This document shows, in pieces, positions 1 through 8,200 of a stretch of 64,000 nt of DNA; the first letter of the stretch is position 1, and every line of letters begins with the position of its first letter. Below the pieces are notes generated by a model, which was not told the DNA's origin, ran no database searches, and was given only the letters and a program-made list of their open reading frames with translations. The stretch spans positions 1,302,001-1,366,000 of the forward strand of contig OY764195.2 of NCBI GenBank assembly GCA_963668245.2, given 5' to 3'. The DNA is from Anoxybacterium sp963668245 (lineage in GTDB: Bacteria; Bacillota; Clostridia; Peptostreptococcales; Anaerovoracaceae). The translations under genes and the position numbers were made by a program.

Positions 1-678
1 GAAGAAAAAAATGGACTCAAGCTGGAAATTGCTTTAATAAACGATGGCAGCCAGGATGGAACCAAAGAAATTGCAGCGGAGTTAGAACAGAAATATGATA
101 ATTTCACTTTGATAAATCATCCCTACAATATGGGACTAGGAGGCGCAGTGAAAACTGGCGTGGAGTATTTTGTGAATCATTGCCCAGAAAGCCAATACAT
201 GTGCCTAATGGATTGCGACAATACCCAGGATCCAGTGTATGTAACCAATATGATTGACCTAGCAGTAGAAAGAAAGCGAGATGTGGTGATCGCTTCTAGA
301 TATCAGAATGGTTCTGATGTGAAAGGGGTTTCGGGATTAAGATTACTTATGAGCGAAGGGGCAAAGACTGTATTCTCCATTTTGCTTCATGTGCCCGGAG
401 TGAAAGATTATACATGTGGTTATCGCCTCTACCACAAGAACATTTTAAAACGTGGGATACACCACTTTGGGGATAAGCTTGTGGAAGAGAGAGGCTTTAC
501 TTGTATGGTAGAACTTCTCTATAAACTTTTTTGTTGTGGTGCAGTTTTTGGAGAGGTACCTTTCGAATTGCGGTACGATTACAAAAAAGGATCAAGCAAA
601 ATGGCGGTATTAAAAACCGCCGTGAAGAGCGTTTCACTAGCAATGCAACTTAGAAAAATCGACAAGTGTAGTAGGTAG
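1..678 (+). CDS. Family 2 glycosyltransferase, 5' partial
   Basis: The frame is open from base 1, so the start is outside the window and 225 residues are visible. The GT-A nucleotide-binding signature NDGSQDGT is at visible residues 14-21, NMGLGGAVKTG follows the first half of the fold, and a DCD metal-binding motif is at about 71-73. This pattern matches polyprenyl-phosphate sugar synthases (DPM1/GtrB type), which load a sugar from a nucleotide donor onto a lipid carrier at the inner membrane face. The tail is basic and has no membrane helices, unlike classical GtrB, so it would be peripheral. It ends 5 bases before the membrane protein gene. The sugar and acceptor cannot be told from sequence; a teichoic acid or capsule transferase is an alternative. 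Confidence 0.85.
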   Translation, partial: EEKNGLKLEIALINDGSQDGTKEIAAELEQKYDNFTLINHPYNMGLGGAVKTGVEYFVNHCPESQYMCLMDCDNTQDPVYVTNMIDLAVERKRDVVIASRYQNGSDVKGVSGLRLLMSEGAKTVFSILLHVPGVKDYTCGYRLYHKNILKRGIHHFGDKLVEERGFTCMVELLYKLFCCGAVFGEVPFELRYDYKKGSSKMAVLKTAVKSVSLAMQLRKIDKCSR

Positions 679-683
679 CTTTT

Positions 684-3314
684 ATGAAAAACCAGTTAGA
701 TGAAGAAATACAATTTAGGAGGGAGCTGTTTTTCGCTTTCATAGTTGCAATTCTTGCATGTGTTATTGGTCAAAATAACTTGATTTTTGCCTCCAATGAT
801 TTATATCCTATTACTTCTGATGCGATGGGTCACATGGCAAAGGTAAGCTTTATCGCAGAAAGCATATCCAAAGGAGAATTTCCTTCTTGGTTTCCCTTTT
901 GGTACGATGGATCTGTTGTAACCCAGTATTATCCGCCCTTTTCTTATTGGGTAATGGCCTTGATTCTGCTGGTTGCAAAAAATGTAATGCTAACATACAA
1001 AATATATTGTTTTTATGCCATATTAACTGGTAGCATTGGGGTTTGGTTTTTTTGTAGAAAATCAATCGGTTCATGGTGTGGGTTAATCGGCATTGTATTG
1101 TTTTGTTTGCAGCCATCGCTGCTAAGGACTCTATACTCAGCTGGACAGGTTGCGCAAGGACCAATTATTGCATTAACTCCATGGTATTTGGTTGGGATTT
1201 TTATGTTCCTCAAAAAACCTTCTGGAAAAAATTTTTTCTTCTCTACGGCTATTTGCGTCTTGCTGATTTTAGGACATCCAAATACTGCATATATGAATTG
1301 CCTATGTATCTTTTTTTCTCTGTTTATTATGGTAATATTGAAACAAATACCATTTTTCAACTATCTTGTATTGGGGCTTTCTGTCGTATTGGCAGGAGTT
1401 ATAACGGTGTTCTGGTCACTAGTTGGAGTTACGGGGCTAGAAAATCCGGGGATTCCATACTTGTTAGGTGAAGCAGTAGAACAACATACAGCAACACTTG
1501 AGTGGTATTTAAATATGAAAAGTGGTTGGTTTATATTTGCGATACCTGTTTCCATTGGTGTTTTAATGTCCATTGGTATGTATATTCTTCAGCTTTTATT
1601 TCGAAAATTAGGAACTGAGGACGGCAATCTGATTGGTATCTTAATTTTAATCTCGATTACGACATTTGTTTTTTCATTTGGGCTTCATATACCAATGTTT
1701 GAACATATACCAATGGCAAAGACGTTGGTTACTGGTCGTATTTTAAACCTTACGGCTACATCTGGTGCAATTTTGTGTTCCTATCTTTTTTATAAAATTG
1801 TTTGGTATGCTAGCTTTGCTGGTAGAATTTTAAAAATTGTTTCATTTGGGATTTGCTTAGCCTTATTCTTTGTTGCAGTTGGATCAATGGCGTCATATAT
1901 TGAGACATATCAACAGAAAACGGATCGAGATTTCAATCAAACTCAAATTGCTTCAGAAGCAGATGTTGGGAGCTTTGACAAAGGAAGGTATGGTTTTGTT
2001 GCGTCTGTTGATTGTTCGGAAACCTATTTCCCGATAACATATGGTTTTAATATTACAGATGGATGGAACATAGAGGGAAGTCCTCATAATCAAAGGATTT
2101 GGAATTATTCTGTTGCACTGGTAAGTGGTAATGCAGACTATGTAGCCAAAAGCCTTGCATATGAAAATACAAGGTATCTCTTGGTTGGGAAGAAACAAGG
2201 AACAGTGGTGGAGGCGCTAAATAAAAAATACCATTTTGATTTTGTTACAAAAAGATTCGATAATACATTTTACAAAAGTAATGATCCTTCATCCTACCTT
2301 TTGAAGGATAGTAGAAATGCCCTCGTGATAGGACAAGCCTCAGCGGGTGTAGCAATTGAATTTCCATTTTTAGTTTGGGAAAACAGACAAAACATATTAA
2401 ATTGTCCGTTGGATGAATTAGAACAATATCGTTTGGTCTATCTTTGTGAGCCTACTTTTAATACTTTGAAAGAGAAAAAAGAGATAGAAAATAAGGTTGA
2501 GGAATTGGTCGAGCGTGGAATTATCGTAATCATTGAACCAGTAAGCATCAAAAATATTTCATTGTTTGATGTAGTGGCTGCCAATGTAAAAATAGAGGAA
2601 TCTCCTAAAATAGAAGTGGTTGATTCATCTCCTTTTCAAAAAGTACAGACGATTAACATGGAAAAAGGATTAGAATATGGGAGGGGGCTCCTGGGTCTAG
2701 ATGAAGTGTATTATCGATTGGCTCAAAATGATGGAAGAGTTGTAAATGATATTGTTGGTGCGAAAAAAGTTGGCAATGGGAAGGTTCTTTTCGTTGGAAA
2801 TCATTTGAGCCAGTATTTAAAAGCTTCCTATACAAGGAATCTTGGTATGCCAGTAAACGAGATCTATCCAGAGTGTAGTGAGCCAATTAAAAACCTCTTT
2901 CTAGATATATTTGATACCTATGGGGTGACAAAAAATTATTGGCCAGAGAGATTTGACGGAAGTAAAATACATTGGAACTATAAGAGTTTTGGTTTTTCCT
3001 ATGACACAAATCAATCAGAGAAAGTTACGGTGAGCGTGACCTATTCTCCAAGGTGGACTGCTACTTTAGATGGTGAGAAAATTGATGTGGAAGAGAGGGA
3101 AAACTTTATACTTCTGAACTTGCCGGCAGGAAAACATCAAGTAACCTTTCACTATGGTTTGACGATATATGGTATGGTTGGATATGTTATTTCGGCAATA
3201 GGGTTGCTTGTACTTTTTTCATTTATGCTGTATTATGATATAATATCTGCGAAACTTAGGAAAGGTTACTCTTGTATTTGTAAATTTCTTCAAGTAGACC
3301 AAGCTGAATTATAA
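684..3314 (+). CDS. Large membrane protein of the PTPS-related / GT-C glycosyltransferase type
   Basis: This 876-residue protein starts with a membrane helix (about 14-35). An outward loop follows, carrying acidic and His residues (SDAMGHMAK, about 45-53), in the place where GT-C enzymes keep their catalytic Asp. About ten more hydrophobic helices run to residue 405. A soluble part of about 400 residues follows, including a region that looks like a Rossmann or amidotransferase-like fold, then a beta domain with YSPRWTATLDG and LPAGKHQVTFHY, as in the YfhO family, and a last helix near the C-terminus. I infer the PTPS-related membrane family (PF10131), a GT-C relative of unknown function, which may transfer a lipid-linked sugar outside the membrane. 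The gene follows the GT2 gene by 5 bases with a weak ribosome binding site, which suggests coupling. Confidence 0.65.
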   Translation: MKNQLDEEIQFRRELFFAFIVAILACVIGQNNLIFASNDLYPITSDAMGHMAKVSFIAESISKGEFPSWFPFWYDGSVVTQYYPPFSYWVMALILLVAKNVMLTYKIYCFYAILTGSIGVWFFCRKSIGSWCGLIGIVLFCLQPSLLRTLYSAGQVAQGPIIALTPWYLVGIFMFLKKPSGKNFFFSTAICVLLILGHPNTAYMNCLCIFFSLFIMVILKQIPFFNYLVLGLSVVLAGVITVFWSLVGVTGLENPGIPYLLGEAVEQHTATLEWYLNMKSGWFIFAIPVSIGVLMSIGMYILQLLFRKLGTEDGNLIGILILISITTFVFSFGLHIPMFEHIPMAKTLVTGRILNLTATSGAILCSYLFYKIVWYASFAGRILKIVSFGICLALFFVAVGSMASYIETYQQKTDRDFNQTQIASEADVGSFDKGRYGFVASVDCSETYFPITYGFNITDGWNIEGSPHNQRIWNYSVALVSGNADYVAKSLAYENTRYLLVGKKQGTVVEALNKKYHFDFVTKRFDNTFYKSNDPSSYLLKDSRNALVIGQASAGVAIEFPFLVWENRQNILNCPLDELEQYRLVYLCEPTFNTLKEKKEIENKVEELVERGIIVIIEPVSIKNISLFDVVAANVKIEESPKIEVVDSSPFQKVQTINMEKGLEYGRGLLGLDEVYYRLAQNDGRVVNDIVGAKKVGNGKVLFVGNHLSQYLKASYTRNLGMPVNEIYPECSEPIKNLFLDIFDTYGVTKNYWPERFDGSKIHWNYKSFGFSYDTNQSEKVTVSVTYSPRWTATLDGEKIDVEERENFILLNLPAGKHQVTFHYGLTIYGMVGYVISAIGLLVLFSFMLYYDIISAKLRKGYSCICKFLQVDQAEL

Positions 3315-3339
3315 AATTATCAAATAGGACGGTGCCTAT

Positions 3340-5178
3340 ATGCCAAAAAAAATAAAAGGCAATAATAACGTTAAAACAAAAGTGAACTATAAAATTCAAC
3401 TTGCTGCTATTATTATTTTAACAATAGCATTGGTTTTAGTTGGTTGGGGATATATCTTTCAAGAATCCCATAAATATAAAAATAGTATTTTAGAATCATA
3501 CCGTGCAAATCAGGAAATTCTTGTGGCCCAAGTGACTTCTGATGTTCAGGAATTTTTGGAGACTTCTATCAATCAAGAGGGAATCACAATCTCCGATGCG
3601 GAGAGAAATGCAGTGAAGACGATACTAAAGACTGCAGAAACCTCTGGAAGCAAATACTGGTTTTTCTACAGCTCGGATGGGGTTATCTTTGAGAAGAACG
3701 ACAAGGAAACTTTAACGGTTGAAGGAAAAACTCTATTACAATTAATCCAATACTGGAAAGTAGAGGGTGGATCTTCTACCGATTTGTTTGAAGAGCTGAT
3801 ACTGCAGGATAAAAATGGCTCAATCCTATTTGCGAAAGACTCTGAATCGGGAACTGAAATTGTTTCTTTAAGATATTTTACTGTTGCGGGAAAGAAATAC
3901 TATCTAGGGATGTCAACGGCTGAGTCTTATGTTATGACTTCCTCAAGAGTAAATGAACATATCTTATATCTACTCACATTTTCTGTCCTGGTAAGTCTCG
4001 ATATTATCATTTTTTCTTTGTTGTTATGTCTAAGTATTTTTAGGAATCACAGAGACGCTGACCGGTTTAATCAAAGCATTGTTGATAAAAATTTGAAAAT
4101 ACAAGAATTAAATCGCCAACTTGTTACCAAAAATGAGGCCGTTCAAAATGCAAGCGTTTACGATAATCTAACGAAGCTATACAATGGAAAATTCTTTGAT
4201 AATCTTCTTTCTCGATTGGATCATGACTTAATTATGCCGGTGAGTGTTGTGATTATTGACATTAATGGACTAGGGCAGCTCAATGCCATGGAAGGCTATG
4301 GGACGGGAGATATGCTCTTAGAGCAGACTGCAAAAATTTTGCATAACGTTTGTATTGATACCGATGTTGTGGCAAGAACTGGCAGCAGTGAGTTTACCAT
4401 ATTGATGACGGGAACAAAAGAATCAGAAGCATATGGTACTGCAAAAAATGTTAAGCGTCAGTTTGCAAACTTGGATAATTCTGATTTAACCCTATCAGTA
4501 GGAGTGTCGCAGATGCATCCGAACCAAGCAAATATTTTTTTGGTTTTGGAAGCAGCAAGAAAAAATTTGATTTTAGAAAAATTGCTGGATGTGAATAGTA
4601 ATACCAATAGTATTATTTCTATGCTTATGGCAACGCTCAATGCCTATTCAAAAGAGACAGTTGCTCATAGTGATCGACTGAGAGAGACTGCCGTGAGATT
4701 TGGAAGACATCTTGGAATGGCGCCGTCAGAGCTTTCGCGGTTAGCTGTTGCTGCACAATTGCATGATGTTGGAAAAATTGGAATACCTGACAGTATTTTG
4801 AATAAAAAAGAGGCCTTAGCAGACCACGAACGAGAATTGATTCGTCGCCATTCAGAATTAGGGTACAACATAGTGAAAGCGATTCCATTTTTGGATGATG
4901 TTGCGTTTGATATTCTGCAGCATCATGAAGCATATGATGGTTCTGGGTACCCTGCAGGATTACGTGGCGAAGAAATTTCTCTCAATGCAAGAATTATTCA
5001 TATTATAGATAGCTATGATGCGATGACCAATACAAGTGTTTATTCTAGAACTAAAACGAAAGAGGAAGCATTATCGGAACTCCAAAATTTAAGCAATGGA
5101 CAGTTTGAACCATATTTGGTCAAGGAATTTGTGAGAGCTATGGAGATGTATATCGGAGGGGGAACTACGAGAAAATAA
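3340..5178 (+). CDS. Membrane GGDEF (degenerate) and HD-GYP signalling protein
   Basis: The order is a membrane helix (about 20-40), an extracytoplasmic sensor region of about 165 residues (probably Cache-like), a second helix (about 207-233), a GGDEF domain (about 270-415) and an HD-GYP domain (about 425-605). The GGDEF signature reads GSSEF at 348-352, so diguanylate cyclase activity is unlikely, although the domain could still bind GTP. The HD-GYP signature is intact: HD at 475-476, KIGIP after it, HHE at 528-530 and GYP at 536-538. I therefore expect a cyclic dinucleotide (c-di-GMP) phosphodiesterase gated by an outside signal. The stop codon overlaps the ATG of the GtrA gene (TAATG), so the two are probably translated together, tying the sensor to the glycan genes. 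Confidence 0.88.
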   Translation: MPKKIKGNNNVKTKVNYKIQLAAIIILTIALVLVGWGYIFQESHKYKNSILESYRANQEILVAQVTSDVQEFLETSINQEGITISDAERNAVKTILKTAETSGSKYWFFYSSDGVIFEKNDKETLTVEGKTLLQLIQYWKVEGGSSTDLFEELILQDKNGSILFAKDSESGTEIVSLRYFTVAGKKYYLGMSTAESYVMTSSRVNEHILYLLTFSVLVSLDIIIFSLLLCLSIFRNHRDADRFNQSIVDKNLKIQELNRQLVTKNEAVQNASVYDNLTKLYNGKFFDNLLSRLDHDLIMPVSVVIIDINGLGQLNAMEGYGTGDMLLEQTAKILHNVCIDTDVVARTGSSEFTILMTGTKESEAYGTAKNVKRQFANLDNSDLTLSVGVSQMHPNQANIFLVLEAARKNLILEKLLDVNSNTNSIISMLMATLNAYSKETVAHSDRLRETAVRFGRHLGMAPSELSRLAVAAQLHDVGKIGIPDSILNKKEALADHERELIRRHSELGYNIVKAIPFLDDVAFDILQHHEAYDGSGYPAGLRGEEISLNARIIHIIDSYDAMTNTSVYSRTKTKEEALSELQNLSNGQFEPYLVKEFVRAMEMYIGGGTTRK

Positions 5179-5606
5179 TGGATTTTATGAAGGACTGGTT
5201 AAAAAATAAATTGGCGATTATCAATTATTTTCTATATTCAGTAATCGTTACCGTCATTGATACAGCTATTGTTTGGGCTTTTGTTCGATTTGATGCTGCA
5301 TCACTTGTAGTAGCAAATACAATTGGTGTGGTTGCTGGTTTTGTGGTACACTATTTGTTGGCTTCAAAATCTGTTTTTCAAACGGATTATAGTGTTGCTG
5401 GATTTATTGTGTATTTAGGGACCTTTTTGTTTGGCTTGGGTTTTGCGAATTGGCTTATTTTTGTTTCATATCACTATTTGTTCCCTACATACTCTTTAGA
5501 TTCAAGGATTCTACTCAGCAAATGCGTTTCTATTGCAATCCCCTTTTTTGCAATGTACTATATGCGCAAATATTTGTTTATATTGGTAAAGAAGAAAGGG
5601 TGGTAA
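5178..5606 (+). CDS. GtrA family membrane protein
   Basis: This 142-residue protein has four hydrophobic helices and the pattern of the GtrA/DPMS family: a first helix preceded by a basic start, a short Asp-containing first helix, and a VVHYLLASKSVF segment after helix two that matches the family's N-K-x-x-V-F region. GtrA proteins are thought to flip polyprenyl-phosphate sugars across the membrane or to anchor the partner synthase. Here it is one gene away from the PTPS-related membrane protein and shares the operon with a DPM1-like GT2, giving the GtrB, GtrA and GT-C trio expected of such a system. The ATG overlaps the upstream stop by one base. It ends three bases before the next GTG start. 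Confidence 0.85.
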   Translation: MDFMKDWLKNKLAIINYFLYSVIVTVIDTAIVWAFVRFDAASLVVANTIGVVAGFVVHYLLASKSVFQTDYSVAGFIVYLGTFLFGLGFANWLIFVSYHYLFPTYSLDSRILLSKCVSIAIPFFAMYYMRKYLFILVKKKGW

Positions 5607-5609
5607 TGA

Positions 5610-6245
5610 GTGCAACATTCCCAGTATCGTTTCAAATTTTACTTCAATGCGAGCCACTCAATCTACTTGTCTGGTGAGATGGGTCAGAATCACCCACATA
5701 CATGGGAAGTCATTTTGAATGTAATGAAAATATCCGATAATTTTGTCATGTTTACGGAAGTTGAAAAAATGTGTGAAGGCTTTTTATCTGAATACCAAGA
5801 TGTAGTTATTAATGCAATTCCACCTTTCACAACAATAAACCCTACGCTGGAAAACATATGCATCTATTTCAAAGATCAGTTGCAAAAAATGCTCCATGAA
5901 AAAGGATGGTTGCTGCTTACCATTGAGTTGAGCGAAACGCCATCACGATCATATGTAATTGGTGTTTCTGATGAAATGGAAGAGCGTAAATATTTATTCG
6001 ACCTCAAAACGGAAGAAACACTACAGGGGATTGTTGAAAGGATGGTAAAGGGTAAAGTTGACACACTCAAGAATTTCAGAAGAACAGGTGGGCTGACTAA
6101 GGAGGAAGAGGCCATGCTGAAAGATGTAGAGCGAAAACTACAGAAACAAAAGCGATCTAGTGGAGCGATGAACATCAAAGAAGGTGAACGAAAAGGAGTT
6201 CTACGATTCTTTTCGGGAGGCAATAAACAAAAGAGGAATCATTAA
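5610..6245 (+). CDS. 6-pyruvoyl-tetrahydropterin synthase / QueD homologue lacking the catalytic residues
   Basis: The 211-residue protein starts at a GTG. Residues 1-125 follow the T-fold of PTPS/6-carboxytetrahydropterin synthase: FNASH supplies His16, NHPHTWEV supplies His28 and His30 as zinc ligands, NPTLENI matches the conserved PTxEN helix, and IELSETP matches the pterin-binding Glu motif. The Cys usually found just before the HGH zinc motif is absent (EMGQ lies there), and the LDH catalytic Asp-His stretch reads LSEYQDVVIN. Residues 130-211 are a charged tail with a coiled-coil look. I infer a binding or sensing role rather than normal PTPS or QueD chemistry. It closes the glycosyltransferase cluster and no queC, queE or folE gene is near. 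Confidence 0.75.
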   Translation: MQHSQYRFKFYFNASHSIYLSGEMGQNHPHTWEVILNVMKISDNFVMFTEVEKMCEGFLSEYQDVVINAIPPFTTINPTLENICIYFKDQLQKMLHEKGWLLLTIELSETPSRSYVIGVSDEMEERKYLFDLKTEETLQGIVERMVKGKVDTLKNFRRTGGLTKEEEAMLKDVERKLQKQKRSSGAMNIKEGERKGVLRFFSGGNKQKRNH

Positions 6246-6306
6246 AATGGTATTGACAGTCTCGGAAATATATGATAACTTAATTAAGCGACTTTAAGGT
6301 AGAACA

Positions 6307-6315
6307 TGATATAAT
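6307..6315 (+). promoter_or_regulatory. Extended -10 promoter for rpmG-secE-nusG
   Basis: TGATATAAT carries a perfect TATAAT (6310-6315) with the TGn extension. No good -35 lies 17 bases upstream, which is acceptable for an extended -10 promoter. A TTGACA at 6253-6258 is also present but lacks a -10 partner at the right spacing. Confidence 0.6.
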
Positions 6316-6358
6316 CGTGTAATTTATGTCATAAACATTGGAATATTAACATAAAAGA

Positions 6359-6379
6359 CGAAGCTTGCATAGGGCTTCG
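6359..6379 (+). promoter_or_regulatory. Small stem-loop in the rpmG leader
   Basis: CGAAGC (6359-6364) pairs with GCTTCG (6374-6379) around a 9-base loop, about 27 bases before the rpmG start. No T-run strong enough for termination follows. Its role is unknown; it may stabilise the 5' end. Confidence 0.35.
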
Positions 6380-6405
6380 AATTTTGAATTAAATGGAGGA
6401 CAATC

Positions 6406-6555
6406 ATGAGAGTAAGAGTAACATTGGCTTGTACTGACTGCAAGCAAAGAAACTACAATACTACTAAGAACAAGAAAAACGATCCTGATCGTTTGGAGTT
6501 CACAAAGTATTGCAAATTCTGCAAAAAACACACTGTTCACAAAGAAACTAAATAA
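6406..6555 (+). CDS. rpmG: Ribosomal protein L33, zinc-binding form
   Basis: A 49-residue protein of the large ribosomal subunit. Two CxxC pairs (Cys9/12 and Cys36/39) form the zinc site that marks the C+ version, as opposed to the zinc-free paralogue made under zinc starvation. The ATG sits 6 bases after a GGAGGA ribosome binding site at 6395-6400. It opens the rpmG-secE-nusG group, the usual Firmicutes arrangement, and is preceded by its own promoter. Confidence 0.95.
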   Translation: MRVRVTLACTDCKQRNYNTTKNKKNDPDRLEFTKYCKFCKKHTVHKETK

Positions 6556-6569
6556 GGGATGTGATCAAG

Positions 6570-6818
6570 ATGGATAAGGAAAAAACAAAGAAGCCTGTTC
6601 CTGCTGCGGCTGCGAACAAAAAACAGAGAGCTAGTTTAACTGAGTACTTCAAAGGCATTAGGACTGAAATGAAAAAGGTAGTATGGCCAACAAGAAAAGA
6701 ACTTGTTTCGTATACTGGGTTGGTTCTGTTTACTTGTGTTATTTTAGGACTGGGAATCTGGCTGGTTGACTCCGCGTTCCTAGCTTCCCTGAAGTATGTA
6801 CTAAACATTAGTTTCTAA
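6570..6818 (+). CDS. secE: Preprotein translocase subunit SecE
   Basis: This small tail-anchored subunit clamps the SecY channel. The short Lys-rich cytoplasmic start is followed by the amphipathic SecE signature with KKVVWPTRKEL and then one membrane helix (LVLFTCVILGLGIWLVDSAF), which is the minimal single-helix form usual in Firmicutes. I chose the ATG at 6570, giving 82 residues, over the GTG at 6561, because the AAGGGA ribosome binding site at about 6552-6558 is too close to the GTG. It lies between rpmG and nusG. Confidence 0.92.
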   Translation: MDKEKTKKPVPAAAANKKQRASLTEYFKGIRTEMKKVVWPTRKELVSYTGLVLFTCVILGLGIWLVDSAFLASLKYVLNISF

Positions 6819-6848
6819 TGAAGTAATAAGTAATAAAGGAAGGCACAA

Positions 6849-7607
6849 ATGGCCAAGAGTAAAAAAAACGATGAATTCGAACAATTCGAAGAGCTTGATG
6901 ATTATGAACTGGATGAATTTGATGAAGATACCGAAGGATATGTAGACGGAGCAACCATTGTCGAAGAACCAGAAGTGGTCGAAGAACTCGCGCATGGCGA
7001 GGAAGATGAACTGATTTTAAAGGAAGAAATTCAAGAAGATGAGTTTGTTGATGAGACCCCGGAACGAGAAGAAGACATCGTTGGTGATAAGTCGAAAAAA
7101 GCAAAATGGTATGTAGTCCACACCTATTCGGGACATGAAAACAAGGTAAAAGTGAATATTGAAAAAATCGTTGAGAACAGAGGCATGCAGGATTTAGTCC
7201 TCAATATTGTGGTGCCTACCGAGGATCACGTGGAAATCAAAAACGGTCAACGTAAAGTTAAGACAAGAAAAATGTTCCCAGGTTATGTCATTGTAAAAAT
7301 GATTGTTACCAATGAGTCTTGGTATCTTGTAAGAAATACACAAGGTGTAACTGGATTTGTTGGCCACGGTTCCGAACCAATACCTCTTAGCGACGAAGAA
7401 GTAAGGCGCATGGGTATCGAGAAAATCTACATTCAGTTAGATATTGAACCTGGTGATAGCGTCAAAGTAATTAATGGACCATTTGAAAGTTTTATGGGAG
7501 TTGTGGAAGAAGTCAATATGGATCGACAAACATTGAAAGTCAGAATATCTATGTTTGGACGTGACACTCCAGTAGAATTGGAATTTGGGCAAGTAGACAA
7601 GATATAA
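6849..7607 (+). CDS. nusG: Transcription termination/antitermination factor NusG with acidic N-terminal extension
   Basis: NusG binds RNA polymerase and modulates pausing, elongation and Rho action. The core starts at about residue 85 (AKWYVVHTYSGHENK) with the NGN domain, including MFPGYVIVKM, and ends with a KOW domain (residues about 198-252, PGDSVKVINGPFESFMG). The core of about 168 residues matches a normal NusG. The first 80 residues are extra and 36 of them are Asp or Glu, so this part is probably disordered. The start is supported by AAGGAAGG just upstream and there is no good internal start at the core boundary. It follows secE by 30 bases. Confidence 0.95.
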   Translation: MAKSKKNDEFEQFEELDDYELDEFDEDTEGYVDGATIVEEPEVVEELAHGEEDELILKEEIQEDEFVDETPEREEDIVGDKSKKAKWYVVHTYSGHENKVKVNIEKIVENRGMQDLVLNIVVPTEDHVEIKNGQRKVKTRKMFPGYVIVKMIVTNESWYLVRNTQGVTGFVGHGSEPIPLSDEEVRRMGIEKIYIQLDIEPGDSVKVINGPFESFMGVVEEVNMDRQTLKVRISMFGRDTPVELEFGQVDKI

Positions 7608-7626
7608 ATCAATTTTGTCTGAAACA

Positions 7627-7674
7627 ATATGCGTAGCATATCATCAAAATGTAGACGACAAATGTAGTTTACAT
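7627..7674 (+). promoter_or_regulatory. Candidate structured leader of rplK-rplA (possible L1 operator)
   Basis: Two small perfect hairpins lie in the 123-base gap before rplK: ATATGC/GCATAT with a GTA loop at 7627-7641, and ATGTA/TACAT with a GTT loop at 7662-7674. In many bacteria L1 represses rplK-rplA by binding an rRNA-like element here. I did not identify the L1 consensus, so this is inference from position. Confidence 0.3.
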
Positions 7675-7730
7675 CGTGCTTATAGAAGCCAGAAATCACT
7701 GCCATGAGCAGAGAAAGGAGACCTATAATA

Positions 7731-8156
7731 ATGGCTAAAAAAGTTGAAGGATTAATTAAATTGCAGATTCCTGCAGGAAATGCAACACCTGCACCACCAG
7801 TTGGTCCAGCTCTTGGACAAAAAGGTGTAAACATCATGGATTTCTGTAAACAATTTAATGCAAAAACGGCTGACCAGCCAGGAATGATTATCCCTGTAGT
7901 AATTACAGTTTATGCGGATAGATCATTCACTTTTGTAACAAAGACTCCGCCTGCAGCAGTTCTGCTGAAAAAAGCTGCTAATTTGCAGTCCGCTTCTGGA
8001 GAACCTAACAAGAAAAAGGTTGCAACATTGAGTGTTGAGCAGGCAAGAGAAATCGCTAAGGTTAAGATGCCAGATTTAAATGCTGCAAACCTTGATAGTG
8101 CTACTGAAATGATTAAAGGTACTGCAAGAAGCATGGGTATCGTAATCAAAGATTAA
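7731..8156 (+). CDS. rplK: Ribosomal protein L11
   Basis: Part of the GTPase-associated centre, needed for factor binding and the stringent response. The ATG at 7731 gives the usual 141 residues beginning MAKKVEGLIKLQIPAG; an upstream in-frame start at 7704 would put the AAAGGAG site (7714-7720) inside the gene. The conserved PPVGPALGQKGVNIMDFC segment of the N-terminal, thiostrepton-binding domain is intact at about 21-38. The C-terminal rRNA-binding domain ends with GTARSMGIVI. It is followed by rplA after 44 bases. Confidence 0.97.
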   Translation: MAKKVEGLIKLQIPAGNATPAPPVGPALGQKGVNIMDFCKQFNAKTADQPGMIIPVVITVYADRSFTFVTKTPPAAVLLKKAANLQSASGEPNKKKVATLSVEQAREIAKVKMPDLNAANLDSATEMIKGTARSMGIVIKD

Positions 8157-8200
8157 TGACGTGGGAGGCATAGCCGTTTGTACCACAAGGAGGTAAAGAA

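Noticed and set aside
5450..5677. 75-codon forward frame overlapping the GtrA and PTPS-like genes
   Set aside because: Out of frame with both genes and without its own ribosome binding site.
6253..6258. TTGACA as the -35 of the rpmG promoter
   Set aside because: No -10 lies 16-18 bases away; the extended -10 at 6307-6315 is a better candidate.
7704..7730. Longer start for rplK
   Set aside because: The added residues precede the family's MAKKVEG start and include the ribosome binding site.
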